Shown here: positions 1 through 6,679 of the stretch, one piece after another
How the letters are laid out: each line of letters begins with the position of its first letter
Position numbering within the stretch: position 1 is the stretch's first letter
Assembly: GCA_021106655.1 (NCBI GenBank)
Contig: JAIOTT010000246.1
Location: 1 to 11,761, forward strand
Source: Bacteroidales bacterium
GTDB lineage: Bacteria > Bacteroidota > Bacteroidia > Bacteroidales > SMBSF77
Direction of reading: 5' to 3'
DNA: 11,761 nt
Translations under genes and position numbers: made by a program
The notes under the pieces: model-generated
What the model was told of the DNA's origin: nothing
Databases searched by the model: none
The model's input: the letters and a program-made list of their open reading frames with translations, nothing else

Positions 1-73
1 ACTGATTGTTATAACTTTATTAGCAACTTATCTTTGTCAATTCTCAATTATATAAAGCATATTTCCCTTTTTT

Positions 74-134
74 TGCCACAAATGCGCTAATTAAAACTGT
101 TTTCTTTCTGTGATAATCTGAGAAATCAGTGGCA
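74..134. repeat. Second, looser inverted repeat beside the first
   Basis: TGCCAC (74-79) and GTGGCA (129-134) are inverted copies bounded on the outer sides by T-runs. The interior (ATCTGAGAAATCAGTGGCA on the right arm) resembles the 'CTGTGA...ATCTGTGGCA' intergenic repeats I recall in Bacteroidetes genomes. It sits 15 bp from the 149-186 unit. The two share GTGGCA/TGCCAC termini, so they may be two degenerate units of one family. The six-base arms alone would be weak evidence. Confidence 0.4.
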
Positions 135-148
135 TTTTTTCTTTGATA

Positions 149-186
149 CTTAGTGGCAAGAATATATATCTAATACTGCCACTAAG
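149..186. repeat. Perfect 10-bp inverted repeat, Bacteroidetes-type intergenic repeat unit
   Basis: CTTAGTGGCA (149-158) and TGCCACTAAG (177-186) are exact inverted copies separated by an 18-base AT-rich loop. Partial pairing extends outward through the CACGAAGG-like flank at 188-195. The phrase CCACTAAGACACGAAGG resembles a repeat I recall from many Bacteroidetes intergenic regions. It lies about 80 bp past the flippase stop. No T-run follows the stem on either strand, so it does not look like a classical terminator. Confidence 0.6.
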
Positions 187-267
187 ACACGAAGGGACAA
201 AGCCTCACTAAAATTTTAAAAATTAACAGCGACAAAAATAACTAAAATAGCAATCATCTGTTCCTAT

Positions 268-1740
268 TTACTTAAATGATCGTGCAAATCCGGGTTTTTC
301 AATCGTGTAAACTATAAATAAAAATAAAATTATATAGATAGTATTAACAGCAAGTTTAAGTGATTCTATCTGAATTACAAAAACCTTACTAATTGAAAAT
401 AATAATAATGCTATTGCAGTATAAATTAATATTCGCCTGATATCATAATTAACAGGAAATACTCTCCTTCCCCAGAAATATGAAATCATCATCATTGAAA
501 AATAACAGAAAAAATGAGCCCAGGCAGAGCCATAATATCCAACTTCAGGAATAAGGATCACATTTAATACAATAGTAATAAAAGCACCAATAATGGCAAT
601 AAATGCGCCATATAGAGTAAGGTTGTTTAGCTTATACCAGATCGATAAATTGTAAAAGACTCCCAGGAAAAGGTTTGCCATAAGAACTATTGGGACAATC
701 CTCAGCCCTGAGCGAAAATCCGGACCGATAAAGTATTTGACAACATCGATATACATCATTACGACAAGGAAAATTACCAGGCAGAAGATCACAAAAAATT
801 TCATGAGATCAGAATATACCTTTTTTGCATCCTTCTTTTTTGCTTCAGCAAAGAAAAATGGTTCTGCGGCATAACGAAACATCTGGATAAAAAGGGTCAT
901 TATTATGGCCAGCTTATAATTAGCACCGTATATTCCTACCTGTGCCATTGCATCGACAGAATCAGGCAATAAATACTTCAATAATATCTTATCAGAAACT
1001 TCATTTATCATACCTGCAAGGCCAATAATAAGTAAGGGATAAGAGTATTTTAACATCCGTTTTAATAAAGAAGTATCAAAATTGAATTTTATCCTGATGA
1101 TATCAGGGAATAACAGTATTAATGTAACTATGCTGGCAATCAAGTTTGAAATAAAGGCATAACCAACTCCTACATCTGCAGAATAAAATGTTAAGATGAC
1201 ACTATCGGGATTTTTAGATGCTATATATGGGCATAATACCAGGAAGAAGAGGTTGAATCCAATATTTACACAGATATTTATTATTTTGATTATTGTAAAT
1301 CTTAAGGCCTTATTCTCTTGTCTTAGCTTTGCAAATGGAATAGCTGAAAATGCATCAAGGCCTATTATAAAAGCAAAATAGATAATATACTCCTGATTTG
1401 AGGAATATCTTATGAGATCAGCAATAGGCTGGGAATAAAAGCTAACAAAGAAAATAAAGATAAAAGAGGTAATAAATAAGGATATCAGAGATGTGCTGTA
1501 TACATTTTTGGGAGATTTTTCAGATTCAGCATAGCGAAAAAAAGCAGTTTCCATTCCATAGGTAAGCAGCACCATTAGGAATGCAGCATAAGCATAGAGT
1601 TCTGTAACAGTACCATATTCACCCTGAACAAAAATACGGGTATAAAAAGGTGTCAGCAATAAATAATTAAGTAATCGCGGAATGATAGTTCCCATTCCGT
1701 ATATGGCAGTTTGCCCGGCAAGTTTCTTAAGTGGATTCAA
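268..1740 (-). CDS. Wzx-like polysaccharide/lipid-linked oligosaccharide flippase (MOP/MVF superfamily), TTG start
   Basis: This 490-residue protein is almost entirely hydrophobic helices, about 12 to 14 of them (for example near 82-100, 117-136, 150-172, 190-211, 232-245, 312-332, 347-365, 376-397, 404-424, 434-455 and 463-480), with short charged loops. The N-terminus LKKLAGQTAIYG and the central segment QMFRYAAEPFFFAEAKKKD (286-304) are what I recall from Bacteroidetes 'lipopolysaccharide/polysaccharide biosynthesis' flippases. These move undecaprenyl-linked glycans across the inner membrane. The length is normal for the family. No in-frame ATG exists before residue 16, and an in-frame TAA lies 10 codons or fewer upstream. 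The conserved N-terminus therefore requires the TTG at 1740 as start, with no clear Shine-Dalgarno sequence. No glycosyltransferases flank it, so its glycan substrate is unknown. A lipid II (MurJ-like) role is possible but less likely. Confidence 0.88.
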   Translation of the reverse strand: MNPLKKLAGQTAIYGMGTIIPRLLNYLLLTPFYTRIFVQGEYGTVTELYAYAAFLMVLLTYGMETAFFRYAESEKSPKNVYSTSLISLFITSFIFIFFVSFYSQPIADLIRYSSNQEYIIYFAFIIGLDAFSAIPFAKLRQENKALRFTIIKIINICVNIGFNLFFLVLCPYIASKNPDSVILTFYSADVGVGYAFISNLIASIVTLILLFPDIIRIKFNFDTSLLKRMLKYSYPLLIIGLAGMINEVSDKILLKYLLPDSVDAMAQVGIYGANYKLAIIMTLFIQMFRYAAEPFFFAEAKKKDAKKVYSDLMKFFVIFCLVIFLVVMMYIDVVKYFIGPDFRSGLRIVPIVLMANLFLGVFYNLSIWYKLNNLTLYGAFIAIIGAFITIVLNVILIPEVGYYGSAWAHFFCYFSMMMISYFWGRRVFPVNYDIRRILIYTAIALLLFSISKVFVIQIESLKLAVNTIYIILFLFIVYTIEKPGFARSFK

Positions 1741-1765
1741 CTTATTGTTTTAAATATGGTAAACG

Positions 1766-1793
1766 CAAAGTTAATTAATTTGTTTTTGACAAA
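1766..1793 (-). promoter_or_regulatory. Possible Bacteroidetes-type promoter for the flippase gene
   Basis: On the minus strand TAACTTTG (1773 to 1766) matches the Bacteroidetes -7 consensus TAnnTTTG exactly, and TTTG (1793 to 1790) could be the -33 element. The spacer is 16 bases, shorter than the usual 19-21, which lowers confidence. Transcription would begin near 1759 and give a leader of about 20 bases before the TTG start at 1740. Confidence 0.35.
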
Positions 1794-1806
1794 ACATTTT
1801 TCCCGG

Positions 1807-1827
1807 GCACTCGTTACAAACGAGTGC
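1807..1827. repeat. REP-like perfect hairpin (9-bp stem, 3-base loop)
   Basis: GCACTCGTT (1807-1815) and AACGAGTGC (1819-1827) pair perfectly around a 3-base loop. The hairpin sits at the edge of a GC-rich patch: 35 of 60 bases (58%) are G or C in 1801-1860, against 12 of 60 (20%) in 1741-1800. Neither strand has a T-run after the stem (on the minus strand it is followed by CCCGGGAAAAA), so an intrinsic terminator is unlikely. Short CTCGTT...AACGAG hairpins like this resemble REP elements mobilised by RAYT transposases. Confidence 0.55.
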
Positions 1828-1834
1828 TAGCCAT

Positions 1835-1897
1835 GACTGCCTCCTGCCGACTTTCTTCCCTACTCAACCACTTAACTTACTTAACCAATTAACCAAG
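1835..1897. repeat. Low-complexity quasi-repeat patch (CTGCC and TTAACCA-type units)
   Basis: Next to the hairpin, the sequence runs through short degenerate units: ACTGCC, CCTGCC, then ACTCAACCA, CTTAACTTA, CTTAACCAA and TTAACCAAG. The second half has an 8 to 9 base period. The strand-biased pyrimidine/A composition (almost no G in 1851-1896) differs from the flanking coding DNA. I recall similar CTGCC and TTAACCA strings in intergenic DNA of other Bacteroidetes. No coding potential is visible. Confidence 0.45.
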
Positions 1898-1907
1898 CCA
1901 GATAACC

Positions 1908-4900
1908 TTACTTATTTCCAGTATACTTCGGTAATTCAATAAAAAAAGTTGTTCCCTTGCCCTCTTCTGAGGTGTATGTAATATTTCCACCTGCACTTAA
2001 AACAATACTTTTAACCATAGATAACCCTAGGCCCATTCCACTTGATTTAGTAGTAAAGCTTGGAATAAATATTTTATCTCCCTGGTCTTTAGAAATGCCG
2101 GAGCCATTATCACTTACACTGATTTTATATTCTTCGTGCAAGCTCTCAACCATGATTTTTATCCATCCTTTGTTATTATGGCCAATCGCCTGAATAGAAT
2201 TCTTAATGAGGTTGTTAAATACCCGGAGAATTTGCTTTTTATCTGCCAGAACATAAAAAGGATCACCGCTGTGTGTCAAGCATTCTAATTGAATATTTTC
2301 GTAGTTTTTGTGTAGTTCAATAGAGTTTTTAATTATTTCTGAAAGTTCAATTTTTTCAGCTTTTGCTTTCGGCATATTTGCAAAATCCGAAAATTCTGAT
2401 GCAATAGAAGAAAGAGATTCAATTTGTTCAATGAGAGTATTGGAAAATTTGTTCAGGCGGTCATCCCAGTCGGGGGCTTTTTCTTCCCATGCCTTACGAA
2501 GATGTTGCACGTTTAATTTCATAGGAGTGAGAGGATTCTTAATTTCATGTGCAACTTGTTTAGCCATTTCCCTCCATGCGCTTTCTCTTTCTGACTTTGC
2601 CAATAAGCTTGCGCTATTCGATAATTCATCTATCATTCTGTTATATTCGGTGATGAGATTCCCGATTTCATCCTTTCTTTCCCAGTTAATTTTTTCATTT
2701 GATTTTCCAAATTGCAGGTGGCTGATCTTATCCTTTATAAGCTTTAAGGGTCTGGATATATAATTTGAAACCAGTAAAGCGATAAAAATAGATATCGCGA
2801 TAAGAATGACGTAAATGTTGATAAATGCAACAAGAAAGGTTGATATTTCTTTCCTGAGTTCATCCTGTTTTGCAAAATAGGGTAAATTTAAATAAGCTAT
2901 TAATTTATTCTGATCATTCCTGAAAGGAACATAGGCTGATAGATACTCGTACTTACAAATTTTCTCTTTTTGAATAAACCTTGACATATTTTTATTTGCC
3001 ATCGCCTGATATGCATAAGCATTCATCTTATCAGAGATTAAGCCCTCTTCAAATATTTGTGGTCTGGACGAAGCAAGTAATTTCCCATTAAGATCATACA
3101 AATTTATATCCGAGAAAAATACATTTGAAAACTTAACCAACAACAACGCTAAGTAGTCATGTAGCTCTGGTGAAAGATGGTCTTCTCCTGACAGTTTGTG
3201 TTCCAATTCGATTAAAACCGAATGAGCCTTTTCACTCAAAATATCATAGTTTTTATTATTATTTAAGCTTTTGATAAAGGTAAGTGAAGTAATTCCAATC
3301 AGTAAAAATGAGACAAGAATAATTGACACAATTGAAAACTGGAGTTGGTTTCTAAAATTCAGCTCAATCTTTTTATTTCTGAAAGGAAAGTTTATGATGA
3401 TAAGAAATAGAAGTACATAAATCCCAAAGAAAATAAAGAGATATGAAAAGGGAGCTATAATATCTAAAAAGGAAGAGTTAGGCTTGCTGATAATAATACT
3501 TGTTTCCTGATCAGGTTTATAAAACAAATGATTGTAATTATCTTTATCAAAGAAAGTAAATTGGGAGCTTATTTTCTTATAATTCTTATCATTAATACTG
3601 TAGTAAAATTTACCTACATGCTTAATAAGTTCATTTTTTTTGTAAACGGCATAGGAATACAATGAAGCATCATTTTTAACATTTATTTCTCTGTCAATTA
3701 ATAAGTCCGGATAACCCAGTCCTTTAGGTACAATTTTCGTTACTGTTTCAATATATGCGTTTACAACGGTATCAGATGTTTCTGAAGATCTTTTAAACTC
3801 TAATATCCCAATATAGCTGTGATCTCCATAGCCATAATCCATATAAAAAAGATTTGGGTTATTCGTTGGAATGCCCATATCCGTAGTCTTTTTTTCGAAA
3901 TACTCATTACAGTTTATTATTATATTATCGAATTCAATATCGAGCAATTCTTCCTTACTGCATATTGTTATTTGAAGATCGTATTTTGACCAGTAATCAT
4001 TAAAATAGTTTTTCTGTAAATATTTAATCGCCTGAATTTCACTTTGCTCATTAAAGGCCGCATCAATAATATAGTTTGACAGTAATTCATCATCATAAAT
4101 TCCTGCTTCAATATCTTTAAAAAGATACTCTGCTACAGGATCTCGCTCAGCAGATAATTTAATCGCCAGCAACTTTCTGTTTTCTAACTCTTTTATATTT
4201 AAATTTTTATGTAAAATATTAGTTGAAAAGAAAGCAAAAAGAAACAGATAAAATACAACTGTTGTAAAGCTTATAAGTTCTTTTTTTCTATTTAGAAATA
4301 TCCCGTACGAAATCACAAAGGCCGCTAATACAAATGTATTGATCAGTTGATCCTTCCCTGAAAGATATTGTAATATGCAAATAAGAATTACAGAAAATAA
4401 TAGTGTTAATCTTAGCTTCTTTAAGGAAGAACTGATTAGATAAACTATATACAATAATTTTGTCGCAAGCAGAAAAAAGGATAGTACCAGTGAAACGATA
4501 ATAAAGTAACTAAACACACTAAATGACGATAGGTCCAGTATATGGTTCAGATCGAGTGAAATGCTTGAGTTTATTATTATTCCTCTGAACATAAATATTA
4601 AACCCATAAATAATATTAATACCAGAAGTAAAAGTGCTGTTACAGCAAAGTTTTTCACCGCAATATTATTGATATTTACTCCTTTTTTAAGCATTACTTT
4701 AGTACTAAAAACAAAAGATATTGTTAATAATAGTATAGTATCAATTAACAGGTGCCCTAGAGATGGTAGGAATTTTGAGGCAGCATAATAGGTTGGACTA
4801 AAAAGGTCAGATTCGAAAAGAATATCCGGAATTTTAAAATATATAATTATAATTCGAACTATGATAAGATCAACCATAAATGTTATCAAAAAAATCGAGT

Positions 4901-5621
4901 TTTTCTTAAAACTTTGTGTGGCTGACTTGTGTGCCTGATACAAAAAAGAGATAAAAAACAAAAAGCCCAACAAATACAGTAAAAATAAAACAAATATTTT
5001 TTGATCGCTGATCTTTGCTGCAGTGGTCTTTTGAATAGAAAATAAAAACTCTCCTAATGAAGAATAAATGTTGTATTCGCCTTCAGATCTTTTTATCTCA
5101 AAATTTGATGTTAATTTAAAATTATCCCTAAAATTGTTTTTGAGATATTCATTTTGATATTTATAATCACTTTTTACCAAATTTAGCCCTATAATACGCT
5201 TATTCCCTTTTTCAAGTTGTTTGATAAGAAAGTAGCCATTTTCATAATGATTAAATTCAACATCAAATAATTCCAATGAATAAATATCAGGAACGGGTAC
5301 AGAATTATCAGACCAATATTTCAGAGAATCGTTTTCATAAATTAAAAATAGCATCCCATTATTTTCACAAAATCCATCAGCACGGATAGAATTTAAAATT
5401 TCATAATTCGTGTCATTTTTTAATTCTATGGAAATTTTTTCAAGGGCATTATTCAATTTTTCCTCTTGCTGATAAATTTCATTTTGAAAATGTGAAATCA
5501 GTTTTGCGATTTTTTGCTCTTCACTAAAATAAATATTTAGAATAAAAGCAATCAAAATTGACAAAATGCTAAGAATAAGAGGAGTCAGGATTTTATTTCT
5601 AAAAATCGAAGTAAGATTCAT
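1908..5621 (-). CDS. Large multi-sensor membrane histidine kinase, NtrY-like
   Basis: This 1237-residue protein should sense an extracytoplasmic or membrane signal and autophosphorylate on His. Its modules in order are: one membrane helix (about 11-32); a first extracytoplasmic region (33-208); a block of about eight helices (209-471); a second extracytoplasmic region (472-723); two helices (724-745 and 762-782); a third, Cache-like extracytoplasmic region (783-926); a helix (927-953); HAMP (about 945-1000, with SRPL and DEIG near 956 and 984); HisKA with HEIKNPLTPMKL at His1025; and HATPase_c. The HATPase has an N-box at 1136-1147 (NNLIKNSIQAIG), a G1 box at 1171-1176 (DNGSGI) and a G2 box at 1195-1200 (GMGLGL). 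The counted helices give a self-consistent topology that puts the kinase in the cytoplasm. The AWREMAKQVAHEIKNPLTP context is typical of the NtrY subfamily. There is no fused receiver domain and no response regulator in the window, so its partner is unknown. It starts with ATG after an A-rich leader and is separated from the upstream gene by 138 bp. The kinase call is secure; the signal is not identifiable. Confidence 0.93.
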   Translation of the reverse strand: MNLTSIFRNKILTPLILSILSILIAFILNIYFSEEQKIAKLISHFQNEIYQQEEKLNNALEKISIELKNDTNYEILNSIRADGFCENNGMLFLIYENDSLKYWSDNSVPVPDIYSLELFDVEFNHYENGYFLIKQLEKGNKRIIGLNLVKSDYKYQNEYLKNNFRDNFKLTSNFEIKRSEGEYNIYSSLGEFLFSIQKTTAAKISDQKIFVLFLLYLLGFLFFISFLYQAHKSATQSFKKNSIFLITFMVDLIIVRIIIIYFKIPDILFESDLFSPTYYAASKFLPSLGHLLIDTILLLTISFVFSTKVMLKKGVNINNIAVKNFAVTALLLLVLILFMGLIFMFRGIIINSSISLDLNHILDLSSFSVFSYFIIVSLVLSFFLLATKLLYIVYLISSSLKKLRLTLLFSVILICILQYLSGKDQLINTFVLAAFVISYGIFLNRKKELISFTTVVFYLFLFAFFSTNILHKNLNIKELENRKLLAIKLSAERDPVAEYLFKDIEAGIYDDELLSNYIIDAAFNEQSEIQAIKYLQKNYFNDYWSKYDLQITICSKEELLDIEFDNIIINCNEYFEKKTTDMGIPTNNPNLFYMDYGYGDHSYIGILEFKRSSETSDTVVNAYIETVTKIVPKGLGYPDLLIDREINVKNDASLYSYAVYKKNELIKHVGKFYYSINDKNYKKISSQFTFFDKDNYNHLFYKPDQETSIIISKPNSSFLDIIAPFSYLFIFFGIYVLLFLIIINFPFRNKKIELNFRNQLQFSIVSIILVSFLLIGITSLTFIKSLNNNKNYDILSEKAHSVLIELEHKLSGEDHLSPELHDYLALLLVKFSNVFFSDINLYDLNGKLLASSRPQIFEEGLISDKMNAYAYQAMANKNMSRFIQKEKICKYEYLSAYVPFRNDQNKLIAYLNLPYFAKQDELRKEISTFLVAFINIYVILIAISIFIALLVSNYISRPLKLIKDKISHLQFGKSNEKINWERKDEIGNLITEYNRMIDELSNSASLLAKSERESAWREMAKQVAHEIKNPLTPMKLNVQHLRKAWEEKAPDWDDRLNKFSNTLIEQIESLSSIASEFSDFANMPKAKAEKIELSEIIKNSIELHKNYENIQLECLTHSGDPFYVLADKKQILRVFNNLIKNSIQAIGHNNKGWIKIMVESLHEEYKISVSDNGSGISKDQGDKIFIPSFTTKSSGMGLGLSMVKSIVLSAGGNITYTSEEGKGTTFFIELPKYTGNK

Positions 5622-5759
5622 TTTTCTATGATATTTTATTTATCCCACTGATTATCAAACTATTAAGCGGCATTTAAAATAAAGACTTCTAAGCCACATT
5701 TTTTCTTTCTCCGACTTCTCATACTACACATAGGCAAAAATGCAAGGAGAAGCCTAAAA

Positions 5760-6650
5760 TTAAATATCTGCATTCTTAAATATATAAATCAAGCTTGAAT
5801 ATTCATTATTATTCATCCCGGCATAAAAATTTGATCTAAATCCATTCCATGCAGCTTTTAAATATTTTTTACTTCCTGATCTATATTTTTCGCTTAGCAT
5901 GCAAACATAATATGAATCAAATTTCATTGGTTTTATCGCCAGCAATTCAAAATCATGTTTATTGAATAATTCACTTATTGATTTTTGAGTAAAATGATAT
6001 AGGTGTCTGGGCACATCATATGCTGCCCAATATTCCTTATATATTTTTGCATCCAGTGAATTGCTATTGGGAACAGCCACGATTAACACACCATCTTTCT
6101 TTAATATTTCCTTTAACTCAGTTATTCTTTTATTGAGATGAGCAACATGTTCCAGCACATGCCACATTGTAATAACATCAAATGATTTAGGACTAAGATT
6201 ATTGAGATCTTCCTCTTTTCCAACACTGATATTATAATTGTTTAGTGCGTAGTTACGGGCTTCTTCGTTTGGTTCTATACCAAAAACTGACCAATTATTC
6301 TTTTTGAAAACATTTAGAAACTCACCTGTTGCACAACCAATATCCAGGATTTTCCCTTTATTACAATAGTTTGAAATTAGTTTATATTTTCTATTCAAAG
6401 TTAATTTCCGAATGAATTGATACATGGAATTAAATAATCCTTTATTAGTATTCGAATGTGAAATATACTCTTCAGACTTATAATATTCTCCAAGATTTTT
6501 CTCTAGAGGTCTGGGGCTTGTAATCCTAAAACCACATTTTCCGCATTCCAACACAGAAAAGGACTCTTCTGTTAGAAAGTGATCTTTACAATTCAGAAAA
6601 ACTGTAAAACTTTGATTTTCACAAATTATACATTTCTTAATTTCTTCCAT
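5760..6650 (-). CDS. Class I SAM-dependent methyltransferase with N-terminal zinc-ribbon (Methyltransf_23 type)
   Basis: This 296-residue protein begins with a four-cysteine knuckle, C7-x2-C10 and C36-x2-C39, followed by FRITSPRP, which resembles a zinc-binding ribbon. The methyltransferase core follows. Motif I is ILDIGCATGEFL (101-112), the acidic end of strand 2 is GIEPNEEA with Glu126, and motif IV is DVITMWHVLEH (158-168). The PRHLYHFT segment near 217 is common in Methyltransf_23 proteins. It should bind S-adenosylmethionine in the cytoplasm. The methyl acceptor cannot be read from sequence; relatives act on small molecules, sugars or quinone-like compounds. The start ATG lies 29 bp after the mnmG stop, so it is probably co-transcribed with mnmG, and a parS-like site ends 8 bp upstream of it. 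The reading frame stays open upstream of the ATG, but that stretch overlaps the parS-like site and offers no better start. Confidence 0.88.
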   Translation of the reverse strand: MEEIKKCIICENQSFTVFLNCKDHFLTEESFSVLECGKCGFRITSPRPLEKNLGEYYKSEEYISHSNTNKGLFNSMYQFIRKLTLNRKYKLISNYCNKGKILDIGCATGEFLNVFKKNNWSVFGIEPNEEARNYALNNYNISVGKEEDLNNLSPKSFDVITMWHVLEHVAHLNKRITELKEILKKDGVLIVAVPNSNSLDAKIYKEYWAAYDVPRHLYHFTQKSISELFNKHDFELLAIKPMKFDSYYVCMLSEKYRSGSKKYLKAAWNGFRSNFYAGMNNNEYSSLIYIFKNADI

Positions 6651-6658
6651 CTCTTCAA

Positions 6659-6674
6659 TGTTCCACGTGAAACA
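6659..6674 (+). other. parS: parS site (ParB/Spo0J-binding centromere-like sequence), perfect match
   Basis: The 16 bases TGTTCCACGTGAAACA equal the known B. subtilis parS sequence and fit the general consensus TGTTNCACGTGAAACA. The site fills most of the 29 bp between the mnmG stop and the methyltransferase start, ending 8 bp before that ATG. ParB bound here would spread over neighbouring DNA and recruit ParA and SMC for chromosome segregation. Such sites usually cluster near the replication origin. ParB binding itself is inferred. Confidence 0.88.
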
Positions 6675-6679
6675 ATAAA

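Larger units (their letters stand above)
1..267. other. Intergenic DNA downstream of the flippase, no gene seen
   Basis: Stop codons interrupt all frames and no protein resembling a known family is visible. The stretch holds the two inverted repeats described at 74-134 and 149-186. The rest is AT-rich sequence without a recognisable RNA gene or terminator. The next gene must lie beyond the left edge. Confidence 0.6.

Noticed and set aside
1807..1827. Intrinsic terminator for the histidine kinase gene
   Set aside because: The hairpin is perfect, but neither strand has a following T-run, and it lies about 80 bp past the stop inside a repeat-like patch.
2308..2763. 151-codon open frame on the plus strand
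   Set aside because: It is antisense to the conserved HAMP, HisKA and HATPase region of the histidine kinase, which is clearly the real coding strand.
5715..5756. Hairpin or terminator in the gap after the methyltransferase (CTTCTC/GAGAAG and TAGGC/GCCTA arms)
   Set aside because: The arms are only 5 to 6 bp, the two pairings are mutually awkward, and no T-run follows on the minus strand.
5622..5759. Promoter for the histidine kinase
   Set aside because: No exact TAnnTTTG element with a suitable upstream TTTG was found on the minus strand. The nearest string, AATAGTTTG, has the wrong spacing.
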